Part shown: positions 16,802-25,413 of the stretch, piece after piece
Numbering within the stretch: the first letter of the stretch is position 1
Layout: every line of letters starts with the position of its first letter
Assembly (NCBI GenBank): GCA_017507855.1
Contig: JAFWAE010000039.1
Span: forward strand, 1 to 40,529
Direction of reading: 5' to 3'
Length of the DNA: 40,529 nucleotides
DNA from: Clostridia bacterium
GTDB taxonomy: Bacteria > Bacillota > Clostridia > Oscillospirales > RGIG5554
Notes under the pieces: generated by a model
Told to the model about the DNA's origin: nothing
What the model saw: the letters and a program-made list of their open reading frames with translations, nothing else
The model's database searches: none
Translations under genes and position numbers: made by a program

Positions 16802-18262
16802 TCAAAGTAAAAAACTTTTTTCTTCCTCGGAAAATGCGGGGATGGGACGGCTGAGATATTCATACGGATATTTGAAGTTGAATATACGTCGGATCAAATT
16901 TTTTTCCGTATCCACCAGTTTGGTGGTGCCGCCTGCGCCGCAGGCCAAAATGCTTTGCACTTCCTCCATAATATAGACGTTGTACAGCCCTTCCTTCCCG
17001 TCCAGGGACCAGCCGGTGTTTTCGAAATTGCCCAGGGCATTTTTTTGGCGGTAGAGATAGTAGGGGAAAAAGCCCTTGGGGCGCAGCAGGCTGTCGGCCA
17101 GGGTCAGCATGGCACCTACTCGGGTACCCAGCGGGTCAAACACTGCTTCACCGCTTTGACGTAGAAAGGCCGACTTTTTGACGCAAAGGGTGTGGACGGT
17201 TACGTTTTGAGGGGAGGTGGACAGCACTCCTTCCAAGGTGCGGCCGAATTCCTCGGGTGATTCCTGAGCCAGGCCGGCAACCAGGTCGCAGTTGATACAG
17301 TCAAAGCCCGCGCTTGCGGCCACGTCCATGGCCTGATAAAACTGCTCTGCCGTATGGCGGCGGCCGATCAGCTGCAGGGTGTCGTTACAAAGGGTCTGAG
17401 GGTTGATGCTGATGCGTTGGGCACCCATCATTTTCATGACTCGCAGCTTATCTTTGGTCACCGTGTCGGGACGGCCTGCTTCCACAGTATATTCAGCCAC
17501 CTGCGAAAGGTTGACAACGTCGCTGACCGTTCCCATCAGCAGGGTCAGTTGCTCGGGGGTCAGGATGCCGGGGGTGCCCCCGCCGATGTAGATGCAGTTG
17601 ATCGGACGGCCCATGTCTTTGAGCAGGGCGACCTTATCGCGGATCTCGGCACAAAGCTTTTCCAGATAAGGGTCGATCAGCTTGCCTGCGCTTTCGATGG
17701 AATGGGACACAAAGGAGCAATACGTGCAGCGGGAAGGGCAAAAGGGAATGGAAATGTACAGGCTGACCGAGCGGGGAGGCATACGGGAGATGAGTGCCTG
17801 CTCGCGGGCGGCCACTTCCATACAAAGGGATGTCTTTTCTTCCGTGACCCGTAGGGTATCGCGAAAATGGCTTTCGATCTGTGCGGGAGAACTTCCTTGC
17901 CGAAGCATTTCCATGACGATCTTGGCAGGGCGGATGCCCGTCAGCACCCCAAAGGGGGGTGTCACTCCCGTCAGCCGTTCTCCGGCTTCCAGGATCGCGT
18001 AGGCGGCTCCCAGGCGCAGGTCGGCCTTGGAGGGCGGGTCGGTGCAGGGAAGTGTGCTTTCTCCCACGGCAGTGGTGTCTGCACTGCAAAGGCAGGCGCG
18101 GGTGTGAAGGCAGCCGTTCTCCGTGCGGGAGATCAGGTGCAGATATTCCTCTGTCAGCTCCGAGGCTTGGGTGACGGAGGTAAAGTGGCGGCCGGGCATA
18201 AACAGCATGGCCAGGGCTTCTGCGTCGTATTGGGCGACGCCCCCTTCAACGAGGATCTTCAT
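16802..18262 (-). CDS. hemZ: Radical SAM coproporphyrinogen dehydrogenase HemZ
   Basis: This 486-residue protein has an N-terminal non-catalytic domain (about 1-165, with PFGVLTGIRPAKI, a HemZ fingerprint). The radical SAM core follows, with its 4Fe-4S cysteines in CPSRCTYC (C175, C179, C182). GGGTPGILTPEQL and RISINPQTLCNDTLQLIGRRH follow as in HemN/HemZ proteins. HemZ is named as an oxygen-independent coproporphyrinogen III oxidase, but clostridial copies often occur without other heme genes, so its true substrate here is uncertain. The gene starts 2 bp after relA and belongs to the same operon. Confidence 0.9.
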   Translation of the reverse strand: MKILVEGGVAQYDAEALAMLFMPGRHFTSVTQASELTEEYLHLISRTENGCLHTRACLCSADTTAVGESTLPCTDPPSKADLRLGAAYAILEAGERLTGVTPPFGVLTGIRPAKIVMEMLRQGSSPAQIESHFRDTLRVTEEKTSLCMEVAAREQALISRMPPRSVSLYISIPFCPSRCTYCSFVSHSIESAGKLIDPYLEKLCAEIRDKVALLKDMGRPINCIYIGGGTPGILTPEQLTLLMGTVSDVVNLSQVAEYTVEAGRPDTVTKDKLRVMKMMGAQRISINPQTLCNDTLQLIGRRHTAEQFYQAMDVAASAGFDCINCDLVAGLAQESPEEFGRTLEGVLSTSPQNVTVHTLCVKKSAFLRQSGEAVFDPLGTRVGAMLTLADSLLRPKGFFPYYLYRQKNALGNFENTGWSLDGKEGLYNVYIMEEVQSILACGAGGTTKLVDTEKNLIRRIFNFKYPYEYLSRPIPAFSEEEKSFLL

Positions 18263-18264
18263 AT

Positions 18265-20469
18265 TCAGTTCCTCGTTACGGTGTTTACTCCGCGGATGCG
18301 GCGCAATTTTTCAATGATGGAGTTCAAATGGCCCAAATTGGATACTCCAAGGGTAACAGACAGGGAAGAGATCTCCCCGTGCTCCTCCGTGGTGTTCAGA
18401 TGCAGCAATTTTACGCGCATATTGGCAATCAGGGAGGTCAGGTCGGCGATCAGCCCCTGGCGGCTTTCCACCGCAATGGAGATCGTGGCGGCAAAGCCGT
18501 CTCCGTTGAGCTCGCGGCGGTCCCAATGCACGCCGATCCAGCGCCCTGCGGAAGAGGGGTCCTTCATGCCGGAAACGACGTTTCGGCAATCCTTGCGGTG
18601 TACGGAGACGCCGCTGCCCTTGGTGATATAGCCGATAATCTCTTCTCCGGGCAGAGGGGTACAGCAACGGGCAAATTTGACCAGGCAATTGTCGATACCC
18701 TCTACTACGATGCCGTTGCTGCTGCGGTAGTTGTGGTTTTGGCGGCGGGCATCCTCCAAAGCCAGGGCGTCCCGCTGGGCTTCGTTGAGCTTGGGCTTGA
18801 AGCGGCGCTCACATTCCTCGCCGATATAATGGGATACCTTGGAAAGCTGGGCTCCGCCGTAACCCAAGGCTGCCAGCAGATCCTCCCCGTTGGGGAAGCC
18901 GGCTTTTTGGGCCACGGTCTCCAGTAGGTCGTTGCGCTCGGCCTCCGTCATGCGGGAGGCGTATTGGCCCAGCTCGCGGTGGAAGTCGGCACGGCCCTGC
19001 TCGATGTTTTCGGGGCGTTTTTCCTTCTTAAACCATTGTTTGATCTTGCTTTTGGCTTCGCCGGTGCGGGCGATCTTTAGCCAATCGCGGGAAGGTCCTC
19101 GGGCGGAGGCAGAGGTCAGGATCTCTACGATCTGACCTGTTTGCACGCGGTAGTCGATGGTTACGATCTTCCCGTTGACCTTGGCCCCCACCATGCGGTT
19201 GCCCACCGCCGAGTGAATGGCGTAGGCAAAATCGATGACGGTGGCACCTGCGGGCAAGGGGATCACGTCGCCCTTGGGGGAAAACACAAAAACTTCGTCG
19301 GCGAACAGGTCGATCTTGAAGGGACGCATAAAATCTTCCGTGTCGGCGGAATCTCGTTCGATCTCCACCAACGTGCGGAGCCACTCCAGCTTTTTGTCCA
19401 GGCTGTCCTCGCGGCCGATGCCTTGTTTGTATTTCCAGTGGGCGGCGATGCCGTACTCGGCAACGTGGTGCATCTCTTTGGTACGGATCTGCACCTCAAA
19501 GGGGATACCCCCCCTACCGATCACGGTGGTGTGCAGGGAACGGTACATATTACTTTTTGGAGTGGAGATATAGTCCTTAAAACGCCCGGGAACGGAGGTG
19601 AACATATCGTGCACCACGCCCAACACGGCGTAGCATTCCGGCTCTGTATCCACGATGACGCGCAGACCGTAAATGTCGTAGATCTCGTCAAATTCCTTGT
19701 TCTGACCGTACATTTTCCGATAGACGCTGTAAATGGATTTGGTACGGCTGGAAATAATGCTTTCAATATGCATTTGGCGCAGCTTTTCGCTTACGTTGGC
19801 TTCGATCTGAGACAGAAAGTCCGCGTTGCGCTCCCGCCCTTCTCGGATACGGTCCTCAATTTCACGGGAAGCCATGGGATCCAGGCAGCTGAGCGCAATG
19901 TCCTCCAGCTCCAGCTTGATCTTCTGCATTCCCAGACGGTGGGCCAGGGGGGCATAGATCTCCATCGTTTCCAGGGAGATACGGCGGCGTTTTTCGTCCG
20001 GCTGAAAAAAGATGGTGCGCATGTTATGCAGGCGATCGGCCAACTTGATGAAGATGACGCGCACGTCCTGGGCCACAGCCAAAATCATGCGACGCAGATT
20101 TTCGATCTGCTCTTCCTCCTTGGATTCAAAGGGGGCGATGTGTTGTAGCTTGGTTACCCCGTTGACCAGCATGGCCACGTCGGTGCCGAAATGGCGTTCC
20201 ACGTAATCGGCGGGCAGGCCCTCTACGTCCTCCACCACGTCGTGCAGCAGGGCGGCACAAACGGCGTCCGTATCGGCTGTGATATCGGCGGTCAGAGCGG
20301 CTACGGCTACGGGATGGGTAATGTAGGGATCCCCGGAAAGGCGAAACTGCCCTTCGTGAAGCTGCTTGGCCGTTTGGTAGGCACGCTCGATCTTATCCAG
20401 ATCCAAAGAAGGATTGTCCTCCTTCAGCAAGGAAATAAATTCGGCGTATCCGTCACTGTATTCAGGCAT
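18265..20469 (-). CDS. relA: Bifunctional (p)ppGpp synthetase/hydrolase RelA/SpoT
   Basis: This 734-residue stringent response enzyme has all Rel domains in order. First is the HD hydrolase (H52, HD at 76-77 in LLHDVVED, and KLADRLHNMRT), then the synthetase (YDIYGLRVIV, RFKDYISTPKSNMYRSLHTT, QIRTKEMHHVAEYGIAAHW). TGS (VFSPKGDVIPLPAGATVIDFAY), a helical region with zinc-finger-like CCTPLPGEEIIGYI, and a C-terminal ACT domain follow. Both active sites look intact, so it should make and break (p)ppGpp. It starts inside the 3' end of recJ (8-bp overlap) with AAAGGAGG 8 nt before the ATG. The apt gene, usually between recJ and relA in Firmicutes, is absent. Confidence 0.96.
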   Translation of the reverse strand: MPEYSDGYAEFISLLKEDNPSLDLDKIERAYQTAKQLHEGQFRLSGDPYITHPVAVAALTADITADTDAVCAALLHDVVEDVEGLPADYVERHFGTDVAMLVNGVTKLQHIAPFESKEEEQIENLRRMILAVAQDVRVIFIKLADRLHNMRTIFFQPDEKRRRISLETMEIYAPLAHRLGMQKIKLELEDIALSCLDPMASREIEDRIREGRERNADFLSQIEANVSEKLRQMHIESIISSRTKSIYSVYRKMYGQNKEFDEIYDIYGLRVIVDTEPECYAVLGVVHDMFTSVPGRFKDYISTPKSNMYRSLHTTVIGRGGIPFEVQIRTKEMHHVAEYGIAAHWKYKQGIGREDSLDKKLEWLRTLVEIERDSADTEDFMRPFKIDLFADEVFVFSPKGDVIPLPAGATVIDFAYAIHSAVGNRMVGAKVNGKIVTIDYRVQTGQIVEILTSASARGPSRDWLKIARTGEAKSKIKQWFKKEKRPENIEQGRADFHRELGQYASRMTEAERNDLLETVAQKAGFPNGEDLLAALGYGGAQLSKVSHYIGEECERRFKPKLNEAQRDALALEDARRQNHNYRSSNGIVVEGIDNCLVKFARCCTPLPGEEIIGYITKGSGVSVHRKDCRNVVSGMKDPSSAGRWIGVHWDRRELNGDGFAATISIAVESRQGLIADLTSLIANMRVKLLHLNTTEEHGEISSLSVTLGVSNLGHLNSIIEKLRRIRGVNTVTRN

Positions 20470-22546
20470 TCGTTCCGCCTCCTTTCGAAAGTTGCGTCAG
20501 TTGCTTGAGGAAGGGGTTGCTTTGCAGATCCACCTTTTCTTCCCCAACATGAGAGGAAATGCTCAAAGAAATGGTTGACGTTGGATCCTCCGTTTGCAGG
20601 TCAATCAGCCCTTCGTCTGCCAGCACACGCAGGCAAACGGTCGTTTTCAGCAGATCTTCGGCCGCGCAGGAGCCAAAGGCGCGTTCCGCCAACGCTGACA
20701 AAGAAAAACGGTGCAGAGGACCGAAGCGATAGGCAAATAAATATATCTTGCGGAAATCCTCCCGCTCGGGCAGACAGCGCGCGTCAAGGCAGGGAAGATC
20801 GCCGCAGGGAAGTTTCAGCAATTGCAAGGCCGTTTGTTCCACTTGGGAAGGGCGCAAGCCGCGCACGATCAGCTGTACGTTGCACGCGCCGTTATATTCG
20901 TTCAACTGCAGGGAGCAAAGGGCATCCACCCAGGCTCCCTCGGGCAAGGGCATTTGCTTGAGAGGGGTACCGAAGAAAAGAGCGGTGACGGATCTTTCCC
21001 GACTTTTTAACTCGGCGCGAGTGTGGCGGTCGTTGCCGATGGAAACGGCCGAGGTCAACCGCACGTGGGAAACCTCGAACAAAGGAGCGGGGTTTCCGCC
21101 GCCGAAGGGCTCCAAGCGGTCCACCGTTTCCACCGCCGAGACAGTCAGCTCCGGCAGGGACAAGGTGCATTCCGCTGTGGGCAAAACCATTTCCTCGGGA
21201 GAGAGAAGGGAAGCTTTTTGGGCACATAGCTCGTCGAATAAAAGGGCAAAAGTCTCTACGTTTTCCTTGCGCAAGGAAAGGCCCGCCGCCGAATGGTGGC
21301 CGCCGAAGCGCTCCAGCAGATGGCGGCATTGCCCCAGCAGTTCAAACAGGTTCAGCCCGCCTACACTGCGGCAGGAGCCTTTGCCTGTTCCGCCACCGTC
21401 AAAGCTGATGAGGATGGCAGGCAGGCCGTATTTTTCACACAAACGGGAGGCGACGATTCCCACCACGCCGTGGTGCCAGTTGTCACCGGCCAGTACGATG
21501 CTGTGATAGGCGCCGGGGAAGCCCTCCCTTTGCTCCAGCAGGCGCACGGCATCCTCGAAGATGGCTTTTTCCGTTTCCTGGCGCAAGCGGTTCTCCGCAC
21601 AAAGGCTTTCGGCCGCTTCTGCAGCGGTTCGGCGGTCGGGACTTAGGAAAAGTTCTACGGCCAAAGAGGCATGGGCCATGCGGCCGGCGGCGTTCAAACG
21701 GGGGGCGAGAGTGTAGCCGATGGTTTGGGATGTGATCTTTTTGCCGTCACTTCCGGCAGCAGTAAGCAAGGCGTTTACCCCTTGGTTATCGCCCCGATTC
21801 AGCTTTTCCAGCCCCAGGCGCACCATGTAGCGGTTTTCATCCGTCAAAGGCATAATGTCCGCCACCGTTCCCAAGGTGACCAGATCGGCGTATCGCTCCA
21901 GCATGGCTTTGCAGTCCCCGTGCAGGGCGCAGACCAACTTGAAGGCCACCCCTACTCCCGCCAGGCCCTTGAAGGGATAGGGGCAGTCGGCCCGCATGGG
22001 ATCAATGACGGCAATGGCCGGGGGAAGAGTTTCGCCGCAACGGTGGTGGTCGGTTACGATCACGTCCAGCCCAAGCCGGGCGGCGGCGCGGATCTCCTCG
22101 GAGGCGGTAATGCCCGTGTCCACGGTCACGACCAAAGAGAAGCCCCTTTGGGAAATGGATTCCAGGGCAGAGATATTGATGCCGTAGCCTTCCCCCATAC
22201 GGTCGGGAATATAATAATCGGCCTCTATTCCTACGGAACGGAGGTAATGCACCAGCAATGCCACGGAGGTGATCCCGTCTACGTCGTAGTCGCCGTAGAC
22301 AGCCACGCGTTCTTTGTTTTCCACAGCCTTTTGAAGACGTGCCACGGCCTTATCCATATCCCGCAAAGCAAAGGGATCTGCACAGCAATCCTCGTTGCAG
22401 GCCAAAAAGCTTTGTGCCCGCGGGATTTCCGTCAAGCCTCGGTTGATCAGCAGGCGCGCAGTCAGTTCGTCTGTGGATAGGGATTCCTGCAGCTGCTGCA
22501 GTGCGGCTTCGTCTTGCCGCAGCAATTTCCAATCGGAAACGAGCAT
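20462..22546 (-). CDS. recJ: Single-stranded-DNA-specific exonuclease RecJ
   Basis: This 694-residue 5'-3' exonuclease acts in recombination and mismatch repair. DHH phosphoesterase motifs are present: DYDVDG (86-91), a VTVDTGI motif (about 141-147) and DHH (166-168). DHHA1 has GRMAHASLAVELFL and GGHHSAAGLSLRK, followed by an OB-like domain and a less conserved C-terminal part (about 560-694) as in Gram-positive RecJ. The ATG at 22546 is 9 nt after AAGGAGG. It is the first gene of a six-gene operon recJ-relA-hemZ-zinc ribbon-exporter-mazG. Confidence 0.95.
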   Translation of the reverse strand: MLVSDWKLLRQDEAALQQLQESLSTDELTARLLINRGLTEIPRAQSFLACNEDCCADPFALRDMDKAVARLQKAVENKERVAVYGDYDVDGITSVALLVHYLRSVGIEADYYIPDRMGEGYGINISALESISQRGFSLVVTVDTGITASEEIRAAARLGLDVIVTDHHRCGETLPPAIAVIDPMRADCPYPFKGLAGVGVAFKLVCALHGDCKAMLERYADLVTLGTVADIMPLTDENRYMVRLGLEKLNRGDNQGVNALLTAAGSDGKKITSQTIGYTLAPRLNAAGRMAHASLAVELFLSPDRRTAAEAAESLCAENRLRQETEKAIFEDAVRLLEQREGFPGAYHSIVLAGDNWHHGVVGIVASRLCEKYGLPAILISFDGGGTGKGSCRSVGGLNLFELLGQCRHLLERFGGHHSAAGLSLRKENVETFALLFDELCAQKASLLSPEEMVLPTAECTLSLPELTVSAVETVDRLEPFGGGNPAPLFEVSHVRLTSAVSIGNDRHTRAELKSRERSVTALFFGTPLKQMPLPEGAWVDALCSLQLNEYNGACNVQLIVRGLRPSQVEQTALQLLKLPCGDLPCLDARCLPEREDFRKIYLFAYRFGPLHRFSLSALAERAFGSCAAEDLLKTTVCLRVLADEGLIDLQTEDPTSTISLSISSHVGEEKVDLQSNPFLKQLTQLSKGGGTNA

Positions 22547-22593
22547 GATCCGGCGCCTCCTTCGTTTTAAAAAATCAGATAAAAGTACTTTTT

Positions 22594-22622
22594 AGTATAT
22601 CATAAAGCGGCCTCGAAAACAA
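22594..22622 (-). promoter_or_regulatory. Promoter of the recJ-mazG operon
   Basis: Minus-strand TTGTTT (22617-22622), 17 nt, TATACT (22594-22599) with an upstream TG (extended -10). No other clear promoter or terminator was seen within the next 8.5 kb until 14036. Confidence 0.78.
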
Positions 22623-22654
22623 GAGAAAGCGCCGTTTTCTTTTTCAAAAAACAA

Positions 22655-22686
22655 GAAAAAAGCCGTTCCCCGAGGAGGGAAACGGC
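22655..22686 (-). terminator. Terminator of deoB
   Basis: GCCGTTTCCC pairs with GGGAACGGC (22686-22677 with 22670-22662 on the minus strand, one bulged base) and is followed by TTTTTTC. It lies 14 bp after the deoB stop. Confidence 0.85.
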
Positions 22687-22699
22687 AAACAGGCGGAGG

Positions 22700-23857
22700 T
22701 CAAAGGCCCAGGGTGTGGGCCAAGTCCCGACAACCGAAGGGGTGGTTCAGGCCCAAATGGGCCATTACACAAGCCGCCACCGTTTGAAAACCGGAAAAAG
22801 TGCCCGCATATCCCACGGGGATCTTGGAGCCGAAAACCAGGCACCCCACGGCTTCGCGGGTATGGTCGGTACCGCGGAAGGAGGGATCACAGCCGTGGTC
22901 GGCGGTGAGGATAAGGAGGTCGTCTTTTCCCAGGGCTTGAATGAGGCGGGGCACGAAGGCGTCCAACTCAGCCAAGGCGTTGGCATAGCCACGGGCATCC
23001 CGACGATGGCCGTAGGTGGAATCAAAGTCCACCAAATTGACAAAAGTCAGACTTTCGGAAGCACTGTGCATGGCCTCCAGCATGAGCTCCATGCCTTCGC
23101 GGTTGGAGTGGGTGTGGACGCTGCGGCTGATGCCGCGGCCGGCAAAAATATCTTCGATCTTACCTACAGCGTATACGCCGTGCCCTTGAAGCGCCAGCAG
23201 ATCCAGCATGGTAGGAGAGGGGGGCTGCAAGGAAAAATCGCGGCGGTTGGCCGTGCGGGTATAGGCGCCGGGGGTTCCCACGAAGGGGCGGGCGATCACC
23301 CGGCCGATGCGCAGGGGATCGGCAATTTCCGTGCGCACTCGGGCGCAGAGACCCAGCAGCTTTTGCAGGCCGAAGGTCTCCTCGTGGGCGGCGATCTGAA
23401 TGACGGAATCGGCAGAGGTGTATACGATGGGGGCGCCGCTTCGGCAATGTTCTTCTCCCAAACGGGCGATCACTTCCGTCCCGGACCAGGGTTTTCCCTC
23501 GCCCAGTACGGGGCCACCCACCAGTTGGGTCAGGGCCTTCATGATCTTTTCGTCAAGCCCCCGAGGAGAATAGGTGGGGAAGGGATTTTTCGTGACCAGA
23601 CCCGCCATTTCCCAATGTCCGGCAGTGGTATCCTTGGCGGCGGAAAGGGGGAGTAAACGGGCCACGGCCGCCGTGGGAGAATTTGGGGAGGGGTGTCCTA
23701 CCAGATCGCAAAGGCCCGCGGCCGTTAAGTGGGGCAGGGAGACCCCCGTTTTCAGTACCGAGCAAAGGGTGCAGCTTCCCTCGTCTCCAAAGGCGGGGGC
23801 ATCCGGTGCGGCGCCAACGCCCAGGCTATCTATCACACAAAGAAAAACTCTCTTCAT
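22700..23857 (-). CDS. deoB: Phosphopentomutase
   Basis: This 385-residue enzyme interconverts ribose/deoxyribose 1- and 5-phosphates in nucleoside salvage. Start is ATG 23857 with AAAAGGAG upstream; the longer frame to 23938 runs into the structured leader. Alkaline phosphatase-superfamily motifs are intact: the metal aspartate in FLCVIDSLGVG, the catalytic threonine in KDTTAGHWEMAG, VDFDSTYGHRRD and the metal site TADHGCDPSF. It appears to be a single-gene unit with its own terminator. No nucleoside phosphorylase lies next to it, which is unusual but not rare. Confidence 0.95.
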   Translation of the reverse strand: MKRVFLCVIDSLGVGAAPDAPAFGDEGSCTLCSVLKTGVSLPHLTAAGLCDLVGHPSPNSPTAAVARLLPLSAAKDTTAGHWEMAGLVTKNPFPTYSPRGLDEKIMKALTQLVGGPVLGEGKPWSGTEVIARLGEEHCRSGAPIVYTSADSVIQIAAHEETFGLQKLLGLCARVRTEIADPLRIGRVIARPFVGTPGAYTRTANRRDFSLQPPSPTMLDLLALQGHGVYAVGKIEDIFAGRGISRSVHTHSNREGMELMLEAMHSASESLTFVNLVDFDSTYGHRRDARGYANALAELDAFVPRLIQALGKDDLLILTADHGCDPSFRGTDHTREAVGCLVFGSKIPVGYAGTFSGFQTVAACVMAHLGLNHPFGCRDLAHTLGL

Positions 23858-23907
23858 AGCAAACTCCTTTTTTGAGGATGCAAAATAATTATGTAATCCA
23901 AAGCAAC

Positions 23908-23980
23908 AAAACCTTGTGAAAAAACAGGAACGCACCAAAAACCGCTTGAAAGCAAGGTTTTTTGATGTTTTCCTGTTTTT
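23908..23980 (-). promoter_or_regulatory. Structured leader of deoB with two interleaved inverted repeats
   Basis: Two perfect inverted repeats cross each other. AAAACCTTG (23908-23916) pairs with CAAGGTTTT (23953-23961), and AAAAACAGGAA (23920-23930) pairs with TTCCTGTTTTT (23970-23980). The order arm1-arm2-arm1'-arm2' allows either a pseudoknot or two mutually exclusive hairpins, as in attenuators. It does not match a riboswitch class I recognise. No convincing deoB promoter was found. Confidence 0.45.
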
Positions 23981-24000
23981 GGAAAAAACGACACGGTTCT

Positions 24001-24040
24001 AAAAAAACCGCCAAAAATAGGGCTTTTTTACAAGGGGCGG
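24001..24040 (-). terminator. Candidate terminator of carD-ispD-ispF
   Basis: On the minus strand CCGCC (24040-24036) pairs with GGCGG (24012-24008), with an inner A/T pairing, and is followed directly by TTTTTTT (24007-24001). The stem is short with a long loop, so confidence is moderate. It would place the DnaA-box cluster in the ispF 3' untranslated region. Confidence 0.5.
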
Positions 24041-24047
24041 AAAAAGC

Positions 24048-24077
24048 TTATCCACATTTTCCACAGGCTTTTCCACA
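24048..24077 (+). promoter_or_regulatory. Cluster of three DnaA-box-like 9-mers
   Basis: TTATCCACA (24048-24056) is the exact consensus DnaA box. It is followed without gap by TTTTCCACA (24057-24065) and, after 3 nt, another TTTTCCACA (24069-24077), each one mismatch from consensus, all in the same orientation. A fourth, weaker match TTTTGCACA lies at 24112-24120. No clear AT-rich unwinding element with DnaA-trios was recognised beside it. It may be a DnaA titration or regulatory site, or part of an origin. Confidence 0.6.
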
Positions 24078-24093
24078 ACAGTTATGTAAACCA

Positions 24094-24108
24094 ACAGGGT
24101 TTCCCTGT
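24094..24108. repeat. Small perfect hairpin downstream of ispF
   Basis: ACAGGG (24094-24099) and CCCTGT (24103-24108) form a 6-bp stem with a 3-nt loop. It has no T tract on either strand. It lies between ispF and the DnaA-box cluster and its role is unknown. Confidence 0.35.
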
Positions 24109-24131
24109 GAGTTTTGCACATCCCGTAACGC

Positions 24132-24620
24132 TTACTCGTTTTCGGTAAAAGATTCTACCAAAGCCACGGCCAAAGCGGAACAGCCGTCCCCGCAACCGGT
24201 AAAGCCCAACCCCTCTTCCGTAGTGGCCTTTACGCTGACGGCCTCCACGGAAATGTCCAAAGCTTCGGCAATGTTTTCCCGCATCTGGTCAATGTATTTG
24301 GCAATATGAGGGGTCTGCAATACCACGGTGGAATCGATATTGACGGGGCGCCAGCCCTTTTCGCGGATCATTTGCCCCACCAAGCGAAGCAGGATCAGGC
24401 TGGAAATATCCTTGTAGCGCATATCGTTATTGGGAAAATGACGGCCAATATCCCCCAGGGCGCAGGCGCCCAACAGCGCATCCATCATGGCGTGGGTCAG
24501 CACGTCTGCGTCGGAATGGCCCTCCAATCCCTTCTCGTACGGGATCTTTACGCCACCCAGCGTCAGCCAGCGACCCTCTGTCAACCGATGCACATCATAA
24601 CCTTGTCCGATACGAAACAT
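24132..24620 (-). CDS. ispF: 2-C-methyl-D-erythritol 2,4-cyclodiphosphate synthase
   Basis: This 162-residue MEP pathway enzyme forms the cyclic diphosphate intermediate of isoprenoid synthesis. Conserved features are GQGYDVHRL (metal ligands D8 and H10), EGHSDADVLTHAMMDALLGA with its metal histidine, DIGRHFPNND and the C-terminal KATTEEGLGFTGCG. Length is typical. It begins 2 bp after ispD and is the last gene of carD-ispD-ispF. The product feeds undecaprenyl phosphate needed by the cell wall genes elsewhere in the window. Confidence 0.97.
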   Translation of the reverse strand: MFRIGQGYDVHRLTEGRWLTLGGVKIPYEKGLEGHSDADVLTHAMMDALLGACALGDIGRHFPNNDMRYKDISSLILLRLVGQMIREKGWRPVNIDSTVVLQTPHIAKYIDQMRENIAEALDISVEAVSVKATTEEGLGFTGCGDGCSALAVALVESFTENE

Positions 24621-24622
24621 AT

Positions 24623-25396
24623 TTATTCATTTCCTTTCGTTTGTTGAAGCTGCACCAAAGCGTTTGCCACACAAAGGTCTTCCGCAGCTGTGATCTTCAT
24701 ATTATGAATGCCGCAGGGGCACACGTATACGGGGATCCCGCAGGCCTCCATCAGGCCGCAATCGTCCGTGACCTGAACGCCGGAGGCTTGGGCATAGGCC
24801 AAAGCCACCTGAAGCAGGTCGTAAGAAAAAACCTGAGGCGTTTGCATGCGCCAGATCCCGTCGCGGGGGACGGTTTCCAAAATGCGCCCGTTTTCGTCAC
24901 ATTTTTTTAAGGTGTCTGTGGCAGGAACCGCTGCGGCGGCTGCCCCGTGCTTGCGGGCCGCCCGGATTACCTTTTCTATGTCATCGGGCGTTATGAAGGG
25001 CCGGGCGCCGTCGTGCACGGCCACCAGTCCTTTACGTGCTGAGATCTGTGCAAAGCCCCTTGCTACGGATTCAAGGCGGGTATCGCCTCCCTCGGTCACG
25101 GTGCTGACCTTGCGGAGCTTGTGTGTGCGCACCATTTCCACCAAAGATTCGATCTTTTCGGGGCGGGTAATCAGGATGATCTCGTCCACGGAGGCACAGC
25201 GCTGAAAAGCCCGCAGAGTGTGTACCAAAACAGGGGCATTCCCCAGGGAAAGTGTTAATTTGTCGGTGCCCTCCATGCGGGAGGAAAGACCCGCCGCCGG
25301 GATCAGCACGGTCACAGGGCCGTCGCAGGATTTGCCGGGAAGCCCTGCGGCCAGGGAAACGGCGGCTTTCAGCCATTTTCCGGCAGATGCTTTCAT
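24623..25396 (-). CDS. ispD: 2-C-methyl-D-erythritol 4-phosphate cytidylyltransferase
   Basis: This enzyme couples CTP to MEP in isoprenoid synthesis. The nucleotidyltransferase signature VLIPAAGLSSRM is present, followed by AVHDGARPF, AAAVPATDTLK and WRMQTPQVFSYDLL. The protein from ATG 25396 is 257 residues and carries about 26 extra residues before the usual start of the family. No strong ribosome binding site lies before ATG 25396 or TTG 25402. A GTG near the VTVLIPAAG block would give the standard length but also lacks a good site. The true start is therefore unsure, while the function is clear. Confidence 0.93.
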   Translation of the reverse strand: MKASAGKWLKAAVSLAAGLPGKSCDGPVTVLIPAAGLSSRMEGTDKLTLSLGNAPVLVHTLRAFQRCASVDEIILITRPEKIESLVEMVRTHKLRKVSTVTEGGDTRLESVARGFAQISARKGLVAVHDGARPFITPDDIEKVIRAARKHGAAAAAVPATDTLKKCDENGRILETVPRDGIWRMQTPQVFSYDLLQVALAYAQASGVQVTDDCGLMEACGIPVYVCPCGIHNMKITAAEDLCVANALVQLQQTKGNE

Positions 25397-25413
25397 AGCC
25401 AAAACAAAGAAGG

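Noticed and set aside
22470..22480. Further DnaA box (TGTGGATAG) inside recJ
   Set aside because: It is a single imperfect match within a conserved coding sequence and most likely chance.
24001..24131. Complete replication origin
   Set aside because: DnaA boxes are present, but no dnaA/dnaN/rpmH genes, no clear unwinding element and no strand switch at this point. It was kept as a DnaA-box cluster only.
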